Positions 18,995 to 28,119 are shown, counted from the first letter of the stretch. The stretch is 64,000 nt of DNA from Rufibacter sp. DG15C (GCF_001577755.1 NZ_CP010776.1:3472001-3536000); one strand, 5' to 3'. Notes: generated from the sequence alone by a model not told the origin. A program made the numbers and translations.

Positions 18995-20389
18995 TTAATC
19001 AATTTCAACTTCTTTAGACGGATCGTCCTTCAAGTCTTTGCTCAACGACTTCTCATCCTTTACGGTTACCTTGTCTCCGTCTTTCAATTGCTTAGAGACT
19101 GCTCTAAACGGTCCAGAAACTACTTCCTGCCCTTTTTTCAAACCAGACAGAATCTGAATGTTGTCAAAGTCACTGATGCCCGTGGTGACCTTCACCATTT
19201 TCACCGCGCCTTTGTCATGCACAAACACTACTTCATCAGGTCTTTCGGCGGTGCGCTCTGGTTTTGGCTGGCCTGTAGATTCCTCGGCTTTTTTGTCGGC
19301 GGCTTTCTTGGCGTCTTTGTCCTCCTTAGAACGGGTGGTGACAGCAGCCAAAGGTACAGACAATACATTATCTTGCTGGTCTGTGATGATGTCTACAGAA
19401 GCCGTCATGCCCGGTCTAAAGGGCGTACGACCGCTTTTCTGTACCAAGTCTTTGTAAGAGTCGTTCAGCATTCTAATGCGCACTTCAAACTCGGTCACGG
19501 CTTCTAAAGAAACAGCGTCTTTGGCAGTGTTGGCAATGGCCGTAACAATTCCTTTGAACTTGCGGTTAGAGCTGGTGTACGAATCAACTTCTACAATTGC
19601 AGAGTCGCCTACGCGCACGCGGACAATGTCATTCTCATTCACGTTCACGCGTATCTCCATGTTGTTGAGGTTAGCAATGCGCATGATCTCAGTACCCGCC
19701 ATTTGAGACGTTCCTACCACGCGCTCTCCTTTCTCAATGTTCAACTTTGAAACAGTACCGTTCACTGGTGAGTAAATGGTGGTCTTGTTCAAGTTCTTTC
19801 TAGACTCCTCTAGAGAGGCAATGGAGCTTTGCACGGTAGATTGGGCGGCTCTCACGTTCTGACGCGCGGCATCCACTTCGGCACGGTTGGCTTCATACTG
19901 GGCACGGCTGGCGTCAAACTCAGATTGGGAGATTACCTTTTGGTTGTATAAGGTTTTGTTGCGCTCATAGGTCTGCTGCACGTTCTTGCTGTTAGCCAAA
20001 GCCTGATCTAAACGGGCTCTTGCCTGGGCTAGGTTAGCGCGCTGCGTATTTACAGAGGCAGACTGCATCTCTACCATGGACTGGTAATTGTCAGGACGGA
20101 TGCGCAACAGCAATTGGCCCGCTTTCACAGAGTCACCTTCTTTTACATACAACTCAGTAATCTCACCAGATACGTCCGGCGAAATCTTTACTTCAATCTC
20201 TGGTTGTACTTTGCCTGAGGCACTTACCTTCTCTACAATGGTGGTTGGTTTTACCTTGTCCACCATAACCTCTGTTCCTTCTTCTTTGCCTATCCAACCT
20301 TGTTTCTTGGCCACTAAAGCCCCTATCAATAGCAGTACAACTAGACCGCCTAAGATGTAGATTAGTTTGTTTGATTTACGTTTAGCCAT
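18995..20389 (-). CDS. Efflux periplasmic adaptor (membrane fusion) protein
   Basis: This 464-residue protein links an inner-membrane pump to a TolC-type channel. It has one N-terminal membrane anchor (LIYILGGLVVLLLIGALVA, residues 9-27), a lipoyl half-motif VSGEITELYVKEGDSVKAG near 80, a coiled-coil hairpin from about 100 to 190, the second lipoyl half STIYSPVNGTVSKL-like near 210, and beta-barrel and membrane-proximal domains ending VVSGPFRAVSKQLKDGDKV. The C-terminal 65 residues are rich in Lys, Asp and Glu. A TolC gene sits 7 bp upstream, but no pump gene is next to it. Confidence 0.92.
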   Translation of the reverse strand: MAKRKSNKLIYILGGLVVLLLIGALVAKKQGWIGKEEGTEVMVDKVKPTTIVEKVSASGKVQPEIEVKISPDVSGEITELYVKEGDSVKAGQLLLRIRPDNYQSMVEMQSASVNTQRANLAQARARLDQALANSKNVQQTYERNKTLYNQKVISQSEFDASRAQYEANRAEVDAARQNVRAAQSTVQSSIASLEESRKNLNKTTIYSPVNGTVSKLNIEKGERVVGTSQMAGTEIMRIANLNNMEIRVNVNENDIVRVRVGDSAIVEVDSYTSSNRKFKGIVTAIANTAKDAVSLEAVTEFEVRIRMLNDSYKDLVQKSGRTPFRPGMTASVDIITDQQDNVLSVPLAAVTTRSKEDKDAKKAADKKAEESTGQPKPERTAERPDEVVFVHDKGAVKMVKVTTGISDFDNIQILSGLKKGQEVVSGPFRAVSKQLKDGDKVTVKDEKSLSKDLKDDPSKEVEID

Positions 20390-20396
20390 GGTTGGA

Positions 20397-21857
20397 TTAG
20401 AGTGTAATGGTTTTTCCTTGGTAGAATTCTAAAATCTTCAGTTTGAAGGTGTAATCATATTTGGCCTGAATGATGTCAGACTGGGCTTTGACTAAGTTAT
20501 TGCGGGCCACGTTGAAGTCCACGTTGTTGATCAAGCCGTTGTTCAAGCGTATCTCAGCGTTTTTGTAGGCTTGCTCAAAGGCCTCTAATTGTCTTTTGGC
20601 GGCCACAAACCTTCTTTGGGCTCCCACGGCGTCTGTATAAGATTGCGCTATGGTTTGTTGTAGGTCGTTTTTAGCTATTTCTGCATTTAACTGGGCATTT
20701 TGCACGCCTATTCTGGAAAGTTGCACGTTGTTGCGCACTCTAAAGGCGTTCAAGATGGGCACGTTCAAGCTCAATCCAATGTACTCCCCAATGTTGTCTT
20801 TAAACTGGTCAATGTATGGATAGTCTGCTGCAGAATAGGTTGGGAAGAAGGCGGTTACCGGTTGGTTAGGATTACCTCCCACAAAACCCACGGTCTGGGA
20901 TTCCATGCGAACGCTGCTTAAATCAATCAAGGAGGAACGGCTGGAGTACCGGGTGCTGATATTGCCTACCAAACTTAAGCTAGGTAAGTATCCGCCCCGG
21001 GCAATCTCCACGCTGCGCATGGCGCTTTCCAGCCTAACATTGGCGCGTTTAATCTCGGGCATTACCTGTTCCGCGGACTGATATACTTCCTGTGGCGAGA
21101 AGTTGATGACAGACTGGTCTGGATCTGGAATGGTAGGAATGGCAATTGAAAAATTAGCCGGTGAGGCATTTTCCAGGTTCAGAAGTTGAATGAGGCGTAG
21201 TTCGGCTAACTCAATGTTGTTCTGGGCCGTGATGATGTTCAATTCATCGCTTGCCATCTGAGCATTCAAATCCAGGACGTTGCTTTCAGGCACGCTTCCC
21301 GCTTTGAACAGCTTCTGAGTTCTCTCAAGTTGGCTTTGGGTTAATTTTACGCGCTCCTGGTTGGTCTTTAATAGCTCTTGGTTAAGCAGCACTTGCATAA
21401 AAGCCGTTACCACGCTCAACACCACGTCGTTTTGAGCTTTCTGCTGGTCTAATTGCGTAGCCTGCAAATCTAGTTTGTTACGCTTAATGGTATTGGTGTT
21501 CTGCAAGCCGCTAAACAAGTTAAGTTGGCCGCTAATGTTGGCGCCACCTGTCCAGCTTTGGGTGTTTTGCAGCTCATTACGGGCTGGGTCTAAGAAGAAA
21601 CCATTGTTAAACCCATGTGAGGCGCTCCCCGAAAGGCTAGGCAATTGCTCAAAGCGCGCCTGCTTCACGTCTACTGCCGCTCTGTCCACCGCCAAGCCAG
21701 ACTGCCTGATCTGTAGGTTATTTTTAACCGCGTGGTCTACAGATTGCTGTAGCGTCCAGACGGTTTCTGAGCCCGTAGCGGTCTGGGCCTGCCCGTAGGA
21801 ATAAGATCCAATCACCAAACCTAGGGTAGCAAGGACAGTTGAGGAGAAACTTCTCAT
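20397..21857 (-). CDS. TolC-family outer-membrane channel protein
   Basis: The 486-residue protein begins with a signal peptide (MRSFSSTVLATLGLVIG, cleavage near YGQAQ). Two outer-membrane-efflux repeats follow: the first opens TLQQSVDHAVKNNLQIRQSG and the second holds ARGGYLPSLSLVGNISTRY, with long helices between them. TolC proteins form the trimeric tunnel of tripartite exporters. The ATG at 21857 begins just past the sdaAB stop; the alternative at 21869 would overlap it. It is paired with the adaptor downstream. Confidence 0.93.
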   Translation of the reverse strand: MRSFSSTVLATLGLVIGSYSYGQAQTATGSETVWTLQQSVDHAVKNNLQIRQSGLAVDRAAVDVKQARFEQLPSLSGSASHGFNNGFFLDPARNELQNTQSWTGGANISGQLNLFSGLQNTNTIKRNKLDLQATQLDQQKAQNDVVLSVVTAFMQVLLNQELLKTNQERVKLTQSQLERTQKLFKAGSVPESNVLDLNAQMASDELNIITAQNNIELAELRLIQLLNLENASPANFSIAIPTIPDPDQSVINFSPQEVYQSAEQVMPEIKRANVRLESAMRSVEIARGGYLPSLSLVGNISTRYSSRSSLIDLSSVRMESQTVGFVGGNPNQPVTAFFPTYSAADYPYIDQFKDNIGEYIGLSLNVPILNAFRVRNNVQLSRIGVQNAQLNAEIAKNDLQQTIAQSYTDAVGAQRRFVAAKRQLEAFEQAYKNAEIRLNNGLINNVDFNVARNNLVKAQSDIIQAKYDYTFKLKILEFYQGKTITL

Positions 21858-21858
21858 G

Positions 21859-22539
21859 TTATAAATCAATATTAGGGATATAGATTACATTTTTCACCCA
21901 CTTTAACTGGCGCAGGTAGTCCAGCGTGATGGGCCTCAAGCCAGAGTCCATTTCTATGAACTGGCGGGCCAATTCATTCCGGCCTTTTCTAGACACGTTC
22001 ATGGTGGCAATGTTGCAGTCATCATGGGCTATGACGCTCGCAATAAAGGCAATGCTGCCCGTCACGTCATCTGCGTCAATGATCAAGGTGTGCAGGTTGG
22101 CTGAGAAATTAGAAGGAAACCCGTCCACTTCCACAATGCTGATTACCCCGCCGCCCCGGCTTTGCCCAATCACCTCGGCCTGTTTACCGTCTGCGGTGGT
22201 TAGGTTCAACTTAATGGTGTTGGGGTGCATGGTAGAGGCATTGCCAACAGACTTGAACGTGTATTGCAGGCCGTTTTCCTTGGCATGGTCAAACGCATCT
22301 TTTATGCGGGTGTCATCTGTCTTATAGTCTAGTAAACCAGCAACAATGGCGCGGTCGCTGCCGTGGCCCTCATAGGTGCGGGCAAACGAGTTGTAAAAAG
22401 TAATTACCGCCGACGTAGGCTTGGCCCCCAAAATCCTGATAGCGGCGCGCGCAATGCGTACCACCCCTGCTGTATGTGAGCTGGAAGGCCCAATCATCAC
22501 GGGCCCGATCATATCAAAAATGCTGCTTTTCTCTGCCAT
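21859..22539 (-). CDS. sdaAB: L-serine dehydratase, beta subunit (iron-sulfur type)
   Basis: The 226-residue protein starts MAEKSSIFDMIGPVMIGPSS, with the family hallmark GPSSSHTAGVVRIARAA. A C-terminal ACT-like domain follows (LHTLIIDADDVTGSIAFIA). With an alpha subunit carrying the 4Fe-4S cluster it converts L-serine to pyruvate and ammonia. No alpha subunit gene is in the window, so it must lie elsewhere or be fused differently. The ATG at 22539 is preferred over 22581. The TolC and adaptor genes follow without a gap, an unusual pairing. Confidence 0.93.
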   Translation of the reverse strand: MAEKSSIFDMIGPVMIGPSSSHTAGVVRIARAAIRILGAKPTSAVITFYNSFARTYEGHGSDRAIVAGLLDYKTDDTRIKDAFDHAKENGLQYTFKSVGNASTMHPNTIKLNLTTADGKQAEVIGQSRGGGVISIVEVDGFPSNFSANLHTLIIDADDVTGSIAFIASVIAHDDCNIATMNVSRKGRNELARQFIEMDSGLRPITLDYLRQLKWVKNVIYIPNIDL

Positions 22540-22676
22540 AATTTGTAATCTTCCTCTTCCAAAGGTAAACAATCTGGCCACCTATTGGCAGTGAGTATCG
22601 TATTTTTTAGATATACCTACACCTGAAGAGAAAGAATTCTGAAAAGTCTGCCTAGTCTGGTTTCGCAAAACTGACA

Positions 22677-22705
22677 TTTGTCACCTTCACTCCCATTATC
22701 TTTTG
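22677..22705 (+). promoter_or_regulatory. Possible promoter of the dioxygenase-like gene
   Basis: TTTG at 22677-22680 and TATCTTTTG at 22697-22705 resemble the Bacteroidota -33 and -7 boxes. The spacer is 16 bp, slightly short, and the -7 has one extra T. Confidence 0.35.
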
Positions 22706-22756
22706 CTTTCTTTGTCGCTTCAATTCAAAGATTCTTACACCCACTCTAAAAAATAT

Positions 22757-23725
22757 ATGGCAGATCCTATTTTCAAGCCTGAAGTTTTAGAAATGCTCAG
22801 CAGACTGGAGCAGAAATACAAACCCCTGGGACAGGACCTAGCGTCTTACCTGGAGGGTCTTTTGTATGCAGACTTCCTTAACTACTGGGATTATATCCAC
22901 TTGGACACGTTGCTCAGCCTCCAAAACCCAAGAACTAAAATTCCGGATGAGGAGATCTTCATCATGTACCACCAGATCACCGAGCTGTATTTTAAGCTGT
23001 GCCTGCATGAGTACAGACAAATAGCCGATGACCCCGCTCCTACCGCTGCCATGTTGACTCTGCGCGTAGGACGCATCAACCGGTATTTTGAAAACCTCAT
23101 CAACTCCTTTGAGGTGATGGTGGAGGGCATGGACCAGAAGGAGTTCCTCAAGTTCAGGATGACGTTGATGCCGGCCAGCGGATTCCAATCGGTACAGTAC
23201 CGCATGATTGAGATAGCCTCTACAGATCTGCGCAACCTCACAGACAAAGCCAAGCGCGAGGCTCTGGGTCTGCAAACCACAGATGAGGAGATGTTTGGCT
23301 GCATTTATTGGAAAGAAGGCGCGACAGAAGCAGCCTCAGGCGCTAAAACATTGACCTTGCTTCAGTTTGAAGAAAAATACTCTGACCAACTCATTGCCCA
23401 CGCCCGCGAGTACAAAGACAAGAACATTTTTGCCGTCTTTAATAGGTTAACCCCAGAGGAACAGCTGAACGAAAAGCTGATCAAGCACCTAAAGGAGCTG
23501 GACAGCAACGTGAACGTGAACTGGCCGCTCATGCACTACAAATCTGCCGTGCGCTACCTGCAACGCGACCCAGACGTAATTGCGGCCACGGGTGGCACCA
23601 ACTGGCAGAAGTACCTGCCTCCAAAATTCCAGAAGCGCATCTTCTATCCTAACATTTGGACCCAAGAGGAAATGGACAACTGGGGCAAAGGCTGGGTGAA
23701 CAGCATCATCGGGGAAGTAGATTAA
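22757..23725 (+). CDS. Tryptophan 2,3-dioxygenase family heme protein
   Basis: The 322-residue protein fits the TDO family, which opens the indole ring of tryptophan to N-formylkynurenine with a heme. LLYADFLNYWDYIHLDTLL (near 32) and IMYHQITELYFKLCLHE (near 72) are the conserved helices. The probable heme-ligand segment is LMHYKSAVRYLQRD, followed by AATGGTNWQKYLPP in place of the usual GTGGSSG. The ATG at 22757 is chosen because the residues before it are not conserved. No other kynurenine-pathway genes are near; NAD comes from salvage genes elsewhere in the window. Confidence 0.88.
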   Translation: MADPIFKPEVLEMLSRLEQKYKPLGQDLASYLEGLLYADFLNYWDYIHLDTLLSLQNPRTKIPDEEIFIMYHQITELYFKLCLHEYRQIADDPAPTAAMLTLRVGRINRYFENLINSFEVMVEGMDQKEFLKFRMTLMPASGFQSVQYRMIEIASTDLRNLTDKAKREALGLQTTDEEMFGCIYWKEGATEAASGAKTLTLLQFEEKYSDQLIAHAREYKDKNIFAVFNRLTPEEQLNEKLIKHLKELDSNVNVNWPLMHYKSAVRYLQRDPDVIAATGGTNWQKYLPPKFQKRIFYPNIWTQEEMDNWGKGWVNSIIGEVD

Positions 23726-23749
23726 TTAGTTTTTATCTTTATATAAATT

Positions 23750-23787
23750 CGTTTTTGGCCTCATTTCTGTAAATGAGGTCAAAAACG
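23750..23787. repeat. Palindromic intergenic element, copy 5 of 22
   Basis: Left arm CGTTTTTGGCCTCATTT and right arm AAATGAGGTCAAAAACG. The change to CTCATTT on the left is matched by AAATGAG on the right, so the stem is kept. Confidence 0.88.
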
Positions 23788-23823
23788 AATTTTCTTTTTC
23801 TGGGGTCTGTTACCGATTCACTG

Positions 23824-23831
23824 TATCTTTG
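23824..23831 (+). promoter_or_regulatory. Possible -7 promoter box of the FAD oxidoreductase gene
   Basis: TATCTTTG is an exact TAnnTTTG match 71 bp before the ATG at 23903. A weak TTTCTG lies about 21 bp upstream as a -33 candidate, just past palindrome copy 5. Confidence 0.45.
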
Positions 23832-23902
23832 CAGCACCAAGGCTTTGCTTACAGCATTGCTTTTATGTAACACTTTAAGGCTAACTACCTTACCTGTCAT
23901 TT

Positions 23903-25480
23903 ATGAAAAAAGAACTTGATGTGGTCTTGGCGCCAGAGGTGGCCTATGACCCAGCATTGCTTGACCGCGAACTCCTCCAATTAGCCGGTATATCTGCCTC
24001 AGAAGAAGCCGCCTACATCCACAAAATCAAACGCTCCATAGACGCCCGCAGCCGCCAGGTGCAAGTGAAGATTCGCGCCGATGTCTATGCGCAGGTCCCA
24101 GATATTTCGCAGCTTATTCCCACCCACCAATACCCTGAACTCAAGCCAGACGCCAAACGCGTCCTGATTGTAGGTGCGGGCCCAGCTGGTCTGTTTGCGG
24201 CTTTGCGTTGCATACAGTTAGGCTTGAAACCGGTGGTGCTGGAACGTGGCAAGGACGTGCGCGCCAGAAGAAGAGATTTGGCCGCCATCAACAAAGAGCA
24301 CATCGTGAACCCAGATTCCAATTATTGCTTCGGCGAAGGCGGGGCGGGCACCTACTCTGATGGTAAGCTCTACACCCGATCCAAGAAGCGCGGCGATGTG
24401 CAACGCGTGTTGCAGATTTTTGTGCAGCATGGTGCTACCCAGGATATTTTGTTTGACGCCCATCCGCATATTGGAACCAACAAGCTCCCGGTCTTAATTG
24501 CTCAGCTCAGGGAAACCATCCTTAACGCCGGCGGCGAAATCCATTTTGACACCCGCGTCACTGATTTTATAATAGAGGGCCAGCAGATGCGCGGCGTTCA
24601 TACTGCCACTGATGCCACCTTTGAAGGCGAGGCCGTGATCTTGGCAACCGGCCACTCGGCTCGTGATATTTACGAGTTGCTGCACGCGAAGAATATTCTC
24701 ATAGAGGCCAAGCCGTTTGCCATGGGCGTGCGGGTAGAGCACCAGCAGAGTCTGATTGACGGCATTCAGTATCACTGCAACGGAGACCGCGGAAACTATT
24801 TACCAGCAGCCAGTTATGCCCTGGTGCAGCAAGTGGATTACAAAGGCCAGCAGCGCGGGGTCTTCTCCTTCTGCATGTGCCCGGGCGGTTTCATTGTTCC
24901 GTCGGCCACCGCACCTGGCGAGGTGGTGGTAAACGGCATGTCCCCTAGCCGCCGCGACTCCAAGTTTGCCAATTCTGGGATAGTGGTGGCCATTAACCTG
25001 GAGGACATGGACCTGAAAAATCACGGAGCCTTAGCGGGGTTGCGCTTGCAGCAGGCCATGGAGCAAAAAGCCTGTGCCGTGGCCGGTGGCACGCAAGTGG
25101 CACCTGCCCAACGTCTCCAAGACTTTGTGAAAGGAAAAGTGTCTTCTTCCCTATTAGAAACTTCGTACCAGCCTGGTTTGGCCAGTGTAGACATGTTGGA
25201 CATGTTGCCTCCTATGATAGGGCAACGTCTACGTGGCGGGTTCCAAGAGTTTGGCTACAAAATGCGCGGCTATTTGACCAACGAGGCCCAGATTGTGGGT
25301 GTAGAAAGCAGAACCTCTTCGCCGGTACGCATACCCAGAGACAAGGAAACTTTGCAGCATCCTCAGATTCAGAACCTCTTCCCCTGCGCCGAGGGCGCTG
25401 GTTACGCGGGTGGCATTGTGTCGGCGGCCATGGACGGTGAACGCTGTGCGGAGCAGGTGGCTTTGTTGATTCAGCGGTAA
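23903..25480 (+). CDS. NAD(P)/FAD-dependent oxidoreductase (COG2509 type)
   Basis: The 525-residue flavoprotein has an unusual N-terminal domain of about 85 residues (with a basic KIKRSIDARSRQVQVKIR segment). The FAD loop follows as VLIVGAGPAGLFAALR near residue 90. The segment CFGEGGAGTYSDGKLYTR near 143 is typical of this poorly studied dehydrogenase family. The C-terminal FAD motif is EGAGYAGGIVSAAMDGERCA. Substrate and physiological role are unknown. It has its own likely promoter, and a palindrome separates it from each neighbour. Confidence 0.9.
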   Translation: MKKELDVVLAPEVAYDPALLDRELLQLAGISASEEAAYIHKIKRSIDARSRQVQVKIRADVYAQVPDISQLIPTHQYPELKPDAKRVLIVGAGPAGLFAALRCIQLGLKPVVLERGKDVRARRRDLAAINKEHIVNPDSNYCFGEGGAGTYSDGKLYTRSKKRGDVQRVLQIFVQHGATQDILFDAHPHIGTNKLPVLIAQLRETILNAGGEIHFDTRVTDFIIEGQQMRGVHTATDATFEGEAVILATGHSARDIYELLHAKNILIEAKPFAMGVRVEHQQSLIDGIQYHCNGDRGNYLPAASYALVQQVDYKGQQRGVFSFCMCPGGFIVPSATAPGEVVVNGMSPSRRDSKFANSGIVVAINLEDMDLKNHGALAGLRLQQAMEQKACAVAGGTQVAPAQRLQDFVKGKVSSSLLETSYQPGLASVDMLDMLPPMIGQRLRGGFQEFGYKMRGYLTNEAQIVGVESRTSSPVRIPRDKETLQHPQIQNLFPCAEGAGYAGGIVSAAMDGERCAEQVALLIQR

Positions 25481-25523
25481 AGCAGGAACACTTGCATACG
25501 GTTCTCAGTATAACTACTAGGTC

Positions 25524-25561
25524 CGTTTTTGACCTGTTTACTGGAAAATAAGCGAAAAACG
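25524..25561. repeat. Palindromic intergenic element, copy 6 of 22
   Basis: Arms CGTTTTTGACCTG and AAGCGAAAAACG. The element ends at the base before the ATG of the CoA-binding protein gene (25562), so any hairpin would cover its translation start region. Confidence 0.8.
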
Positions 25562-25921
25562 ATGAAAAAGACAGTAGTAATAGGCGCCTCAGATAACCCC
25601 TCAAGGTTTAGTTATAAGGCTGTGCATCAATTGAAAAGCTATGGCCATGAAGTAGTGCCCGTGGGCATTAGGCGTGGCGAAGTTGCCGGGTTGCCCATTG
25701 AAACCGATAAACCAACCATAGACGAGGTAGACACGGTGACCTTGTATGTAGGGCCGCAGAACCAGCCAAGCTGGTATGACTATATATTGTCCTTGCACCC
25801 AAAACGCATCATCTTTAACCCGGGCACAGAAAATTTCGAACTGGAGAACAAGGCCAAGGAACAGAATATCCAAACCTTGCACGCCTGCACCTTAGTGATG
25901 CTATCGGTGGGCAATTATTAA
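25562..25921 (+). CDS. CoA-binding domain protein (YccU-like)
   Basis: This is a compact 119-residue Rossmann protein. The start MKKTVVIGASDNPSRFSYKA carries the nucleotide-binding loop. HEVVPVGIRRGEVAGLP, DTVTLYVGPQNQ and IIFNPGTENFELE follow the pattern of stand-alone CoA-binding proteins. The precise function is unknown in any organism I can name. The ATG directly follows palindrome copy 6, leaving no room for a conventional ribosome-binding site outside it. It is convergent with the rhodanese lipoprotein. Confidence 0.9.
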   Translation: MKKTVVIGASDNPSRFSYKAVHQLKSYGHEVVPVGIRRGEVAGLPIETDKPTIDEVDTVTLYVGPQNQPSWYDYILSLHPKRIIFNPGTENFELENKAKEQNIQTLHACTLVMLSVGNY

Positions 25922-25934
25922 GACCCAACAGCTA

Positions 25935-25998
25935 TAAACTAAAAGAGCGTTTTTGGCCTGTTTTCTGTAAACCAGGCCAAAAACGCTCTTTTAGTTTA
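25935..25998. repeat. Palindromic intergenic element, copy 7 of 22, in a 64-bp inverted repeat
   Basis: The core (25948-25985) has arms CGTTTTTGGCCTG and CAGGCCAAAAACG. Thirteen further flanking bases pair perfectly on each side (left ending CTAAAAGAG, right starting CTCTTTTAG), giving about 26 uninterrupted base pairs in a convergent gap. It probably also acts as a bidirectional terminator. Confidence 0.92.
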
Positions 25999-26014
25999 GG
26001 GGAAGTTTAAAGGA

Positions 26015-26401
26015 TTACTTCTGGTCGCCTACCGGAACTCCGGCTTCTTTCAATGAAGTAAAACCACCAATGTTGTATACCTTGGTAAAGCCCGCAGCCT
26101 TCATTTGCTGGACGGCCTTGCCGCTTCTATTGCCAGAGGCGCAGTACACGTAATAGGTTTTGTCTTTGTCCCACGCGGTAAACTCCTTCCCGAACTTACC
26201 TCCGCTAAAATCTGAGTTAAGCGCGGTATGCAAATGCCCGGCCGCGAACTCTTCAGGCGTCCTCACATCCAGCAATACTCCCTTTTCTTTCTGGGCTAGG
26301 CTTTTGTATTGTACCGGCGTCAATAGCTCACTTGGTTTGTCCTGCGCGCAGGCGCCCAGAAACATAACGCACATCATCAAGGCTAATAGGACTGATTTCA
26401 T
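26015..26401 (-). CDS. Rhodanese-like lipoprotein
   Basis: The 128-residue protein opens MKSVLLALMMCVMFLGACAQ, a lipoprotein signal with lipobox LGAC. A single rhodanese domain follows. VLLDVRTPEEFAAGHL is the usual first half, and the active-site loop YCASGNRSGKA carries the catalytic cysteine near residue 97. Such proteins transfer sulfane sulfur or sense oxidants; the acceptor is unknown. It would sit on the periplasmic side of a membrane. Confidence 0.93.
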   Translation of the reverse strand: MKSVLLALMMCVMFLGACAQDKPSELLTPVQYKSLAQKEKGVLLDVRTPEEFAAGHLHTALNSDFSGGKFGKEFTAWDKDKTYYVYCASGNRSGKAVQQMKAAGFTKVYNIGGFTSLKEAGVPVGDQK

Positions 26402-26710
26402 AATTTATCTACTTAGGTTAATATACTATAGGACAGCAATTGCTAATTTAGCCAATATTTGAAAAACAGGCCAATTCTATAATTTATTGGCCACTTGTTC
26501 ACTTGGCTTTGGTTTTAAACAAACAACTCGCCCAAAAAGGTCAACATTTCTTACAGGACATAAGTAGCTAAATAATAGTGGGTTGACAACCTCATATAAT
26601 ATCCCCGAAAAGAATTTACGCTTTTTTCTCTTCCGCAGGCAACCATAAACAACGGAGTTGCATCTAACCATCAAACAGGCACAAATACTATCGCTTAAAC
26701 TATTACAACC
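26402..26710. other. 308-bp intergenic region before the ECF sigma gene
   Basis: This divergent gap holds the 5' regions of the rhodanese and sigma-factor genes. I see no ORF, RNA gene or terminator. A stretch near 26441-26478 (GAAAAACAGGCCAA) faintly recalls the right arm of the palindrome family but lacks a matching left arm. AATATTTG at 26453-26460 is a weak -7 candidate. Confidence 0.5.
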
Positions 26711-27250
26711 GTGAACGAAACAGATCTGGTAAAGGCACTGCAGACCGGCGATGCAAAAGCCCAGCGCTTCTTGTACGAACGCTTTGGAGGGCCCATGATG
26801 GGTGTCTGCCTGCGTTACCTCAAGAACGAAATGGACGCGGAGGAGGTCTTGATCAACGGGTTCATGAAAGTGTACCAAAACGTGGACAGGTTTGAGCAAA
26901 AAGGAAGTTTTGAAGGCTGGGTACGCCGCATCATGGTCAATGAGGCTCTTCAGTATCTAAGAAAGAAGGAGCCGCTGCACCTGGCCATTGAAAAAGAGCA
27001 CATCCATCTGGCCTCTGAGGACGCCACCGCTGACAGCGACATGTCTGCCGAGGAGATGATGGAGATGCTACATGACTTACCGGCCGGCTACAGAGCGGTA
27101 TTCAACTTGTACGCCATTGAAGGTTACTCGCATAAAGAGATCGCAGAGATGCTCAACATCAGTGAAGGCACCTCTAAGTCACAGTTAAGCAAAGCCAGAG
27201 CCATGCTACAGCGCATGTTGGCAGAACAAGGAATCACGATTGATATCTAA
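26711..27250 (+). CDS. ECF-type RNA polymerase sigma factor
   Basis: The 179-residue protein has region 2 (ALQTGDAKAQRFLYERFG through DAEEVLINGFMKVYQNVDRF, residues 9-62) and region 4 near the end (LPAGYRAVFNLYAIEGYSH then EIAEMLNISEGTSKSQL), the layout of extracytoplasmic-function sigma factors. It would direct RNA polymerase to a small regulon. The start is GTG at 26711. A single-pass protein gene and an exported protein gene follow within 12 bp each, so the three likely form one operon with the second gene as the anti-sigma candidate. Confidence 0.93.
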   Translation: MNETDLVKALQTGDAKAQRFLYERFGGPMMGVCLRYLKNEMDAEEVLINGFMKVYQNVDRFEQKGSFEGWVRRIMVNEALQYLRKKEPLHLAIEKEHIHLASEDATADSDMSAEEMMEMLHDLPAGYRAVFNLYAIEGYSHKEIAEMLNISEGTSKSQLSKARAMLQRMLAEQGITIDI

Positions 27251-27261
27251 CCTATACAGAT

Positions 27262-28107
27262 ATGAGCGCAGAAGATTTAGACAAACTGTTTAGAGACAAA
27301 CTCCAGAACAGACCCGTGGCCCCCAGCAATGACGTTTGGGAACGCATGCAAGCCCGCATGCAGCCACCGGTAGAGCAAGAAGAGAAAAAGCCCGTGATGT
27401 GGTATTGGTCTGCCGCGGCGGCCATTGTGCTCCTCATTACGGTGAGCATCTGGATGCTAAGACCAGGCCAGCAGATTAACCAAGGGTCTGTGCCCATGGC
27501 AGCCAAGGTGGAGAAGGTCCTATCTGCTCAGCCAGAAGCCACGCCAACAGAGGCAGAAAAAGAAGGAAATAAAATAATTGAAAAAATTCCTTCTGCCCAG
27601 GCAACCGGCTCACAAGCTCTTGCATCTATCCAAACAGAAGGCCGCAAGGCAGAAACCGGTACTGCAAGTGCTCCTTCTAAAAAAAGAGATGTTGCCCCAA
27701 AAGCCCCACAGGAAAAGATGAAGACACAGGTTGCCCCCATTAGATTGCAGACGCCAGAACCAGAGATGTTGGCCCAGGCCACGCTTCCTGCTTCAAACGC
27801 TGCTTCTACCAACGGCGCCTCAACCTCATCTACTGCAGCTGCTGCTGAGCCCATGGAGATTATTGTCAAGCTAGACAACACTATGGCAGAACCTACCAAG
27901 CTGGCCCAAAACACCAAGGAGCTAGAAGCGGACAAGGACTACAACAGCGGACGCAGCACCGGTAAGGTGATGAAAGGCATCTTCAAACAAGTGAAAAATT
28001 TAAGCCAAGGCGAAAAAATTGACCTGAAAGAACTAGGACTCAAACACACCTACGCCTTGGAAACCACCATCGGAAACAAAAAAATATCTAAAACTATCAC
28101 TCTCTAA
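27262..28107 (+). CDS. Single-pass membrane protein, candidate anti-sigma factor
   Basis: This is a 281-residue protein. A short cytosolic N-terminus (MSAEDLDKLFRDKLQNRP, with DVWERMQARMQP) leads to one membrane helix at about residues 49-67 (WSAAAAIVLLITVSIWML). A long periplasmic part rich in Ala, Thr, Lys and Pro follows. The position right after the sigma gene and this topology fit an anti-sigma factor, although no ZAS zinc motif is visible. The function is inferred from context only. Confidence 0.75.
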   Translation: MSAEDLDKLFRDKLQNRPVAPSNDVWERMQARMQPPVEQEEKKPVMWYWSAAAAIVLLITVSIWMLRPGQQINQGSVPMAAKVEKVLSAQPEATPTEAEKEGNKIIEKIPSAQATGSQALASIQTEGRKAETGTASAPSKKRDVAPKAPQEKMKTQVAPIRLQTPEPEMLAQATLPASNAASTNGASTSSTAAAAEPMEIIVKLDNTMAEPTKLAQNTKELEADKDYNSGRSTGKVMKGIFKQVKNLSQGEKIDLKELGLKHTYALETTIGNKKISKTITL

Positions 28108-28119
28108 AGTCCAATTACT

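Noticed and set aside
26441..26478. A 23rd palindrome copy before the sigma gene
   Set aside because: Only GAAAAACAGGCCAA resembles one arm; the other side does not pair and lacks CGTTTTT, so it is at most a decayed remnant.
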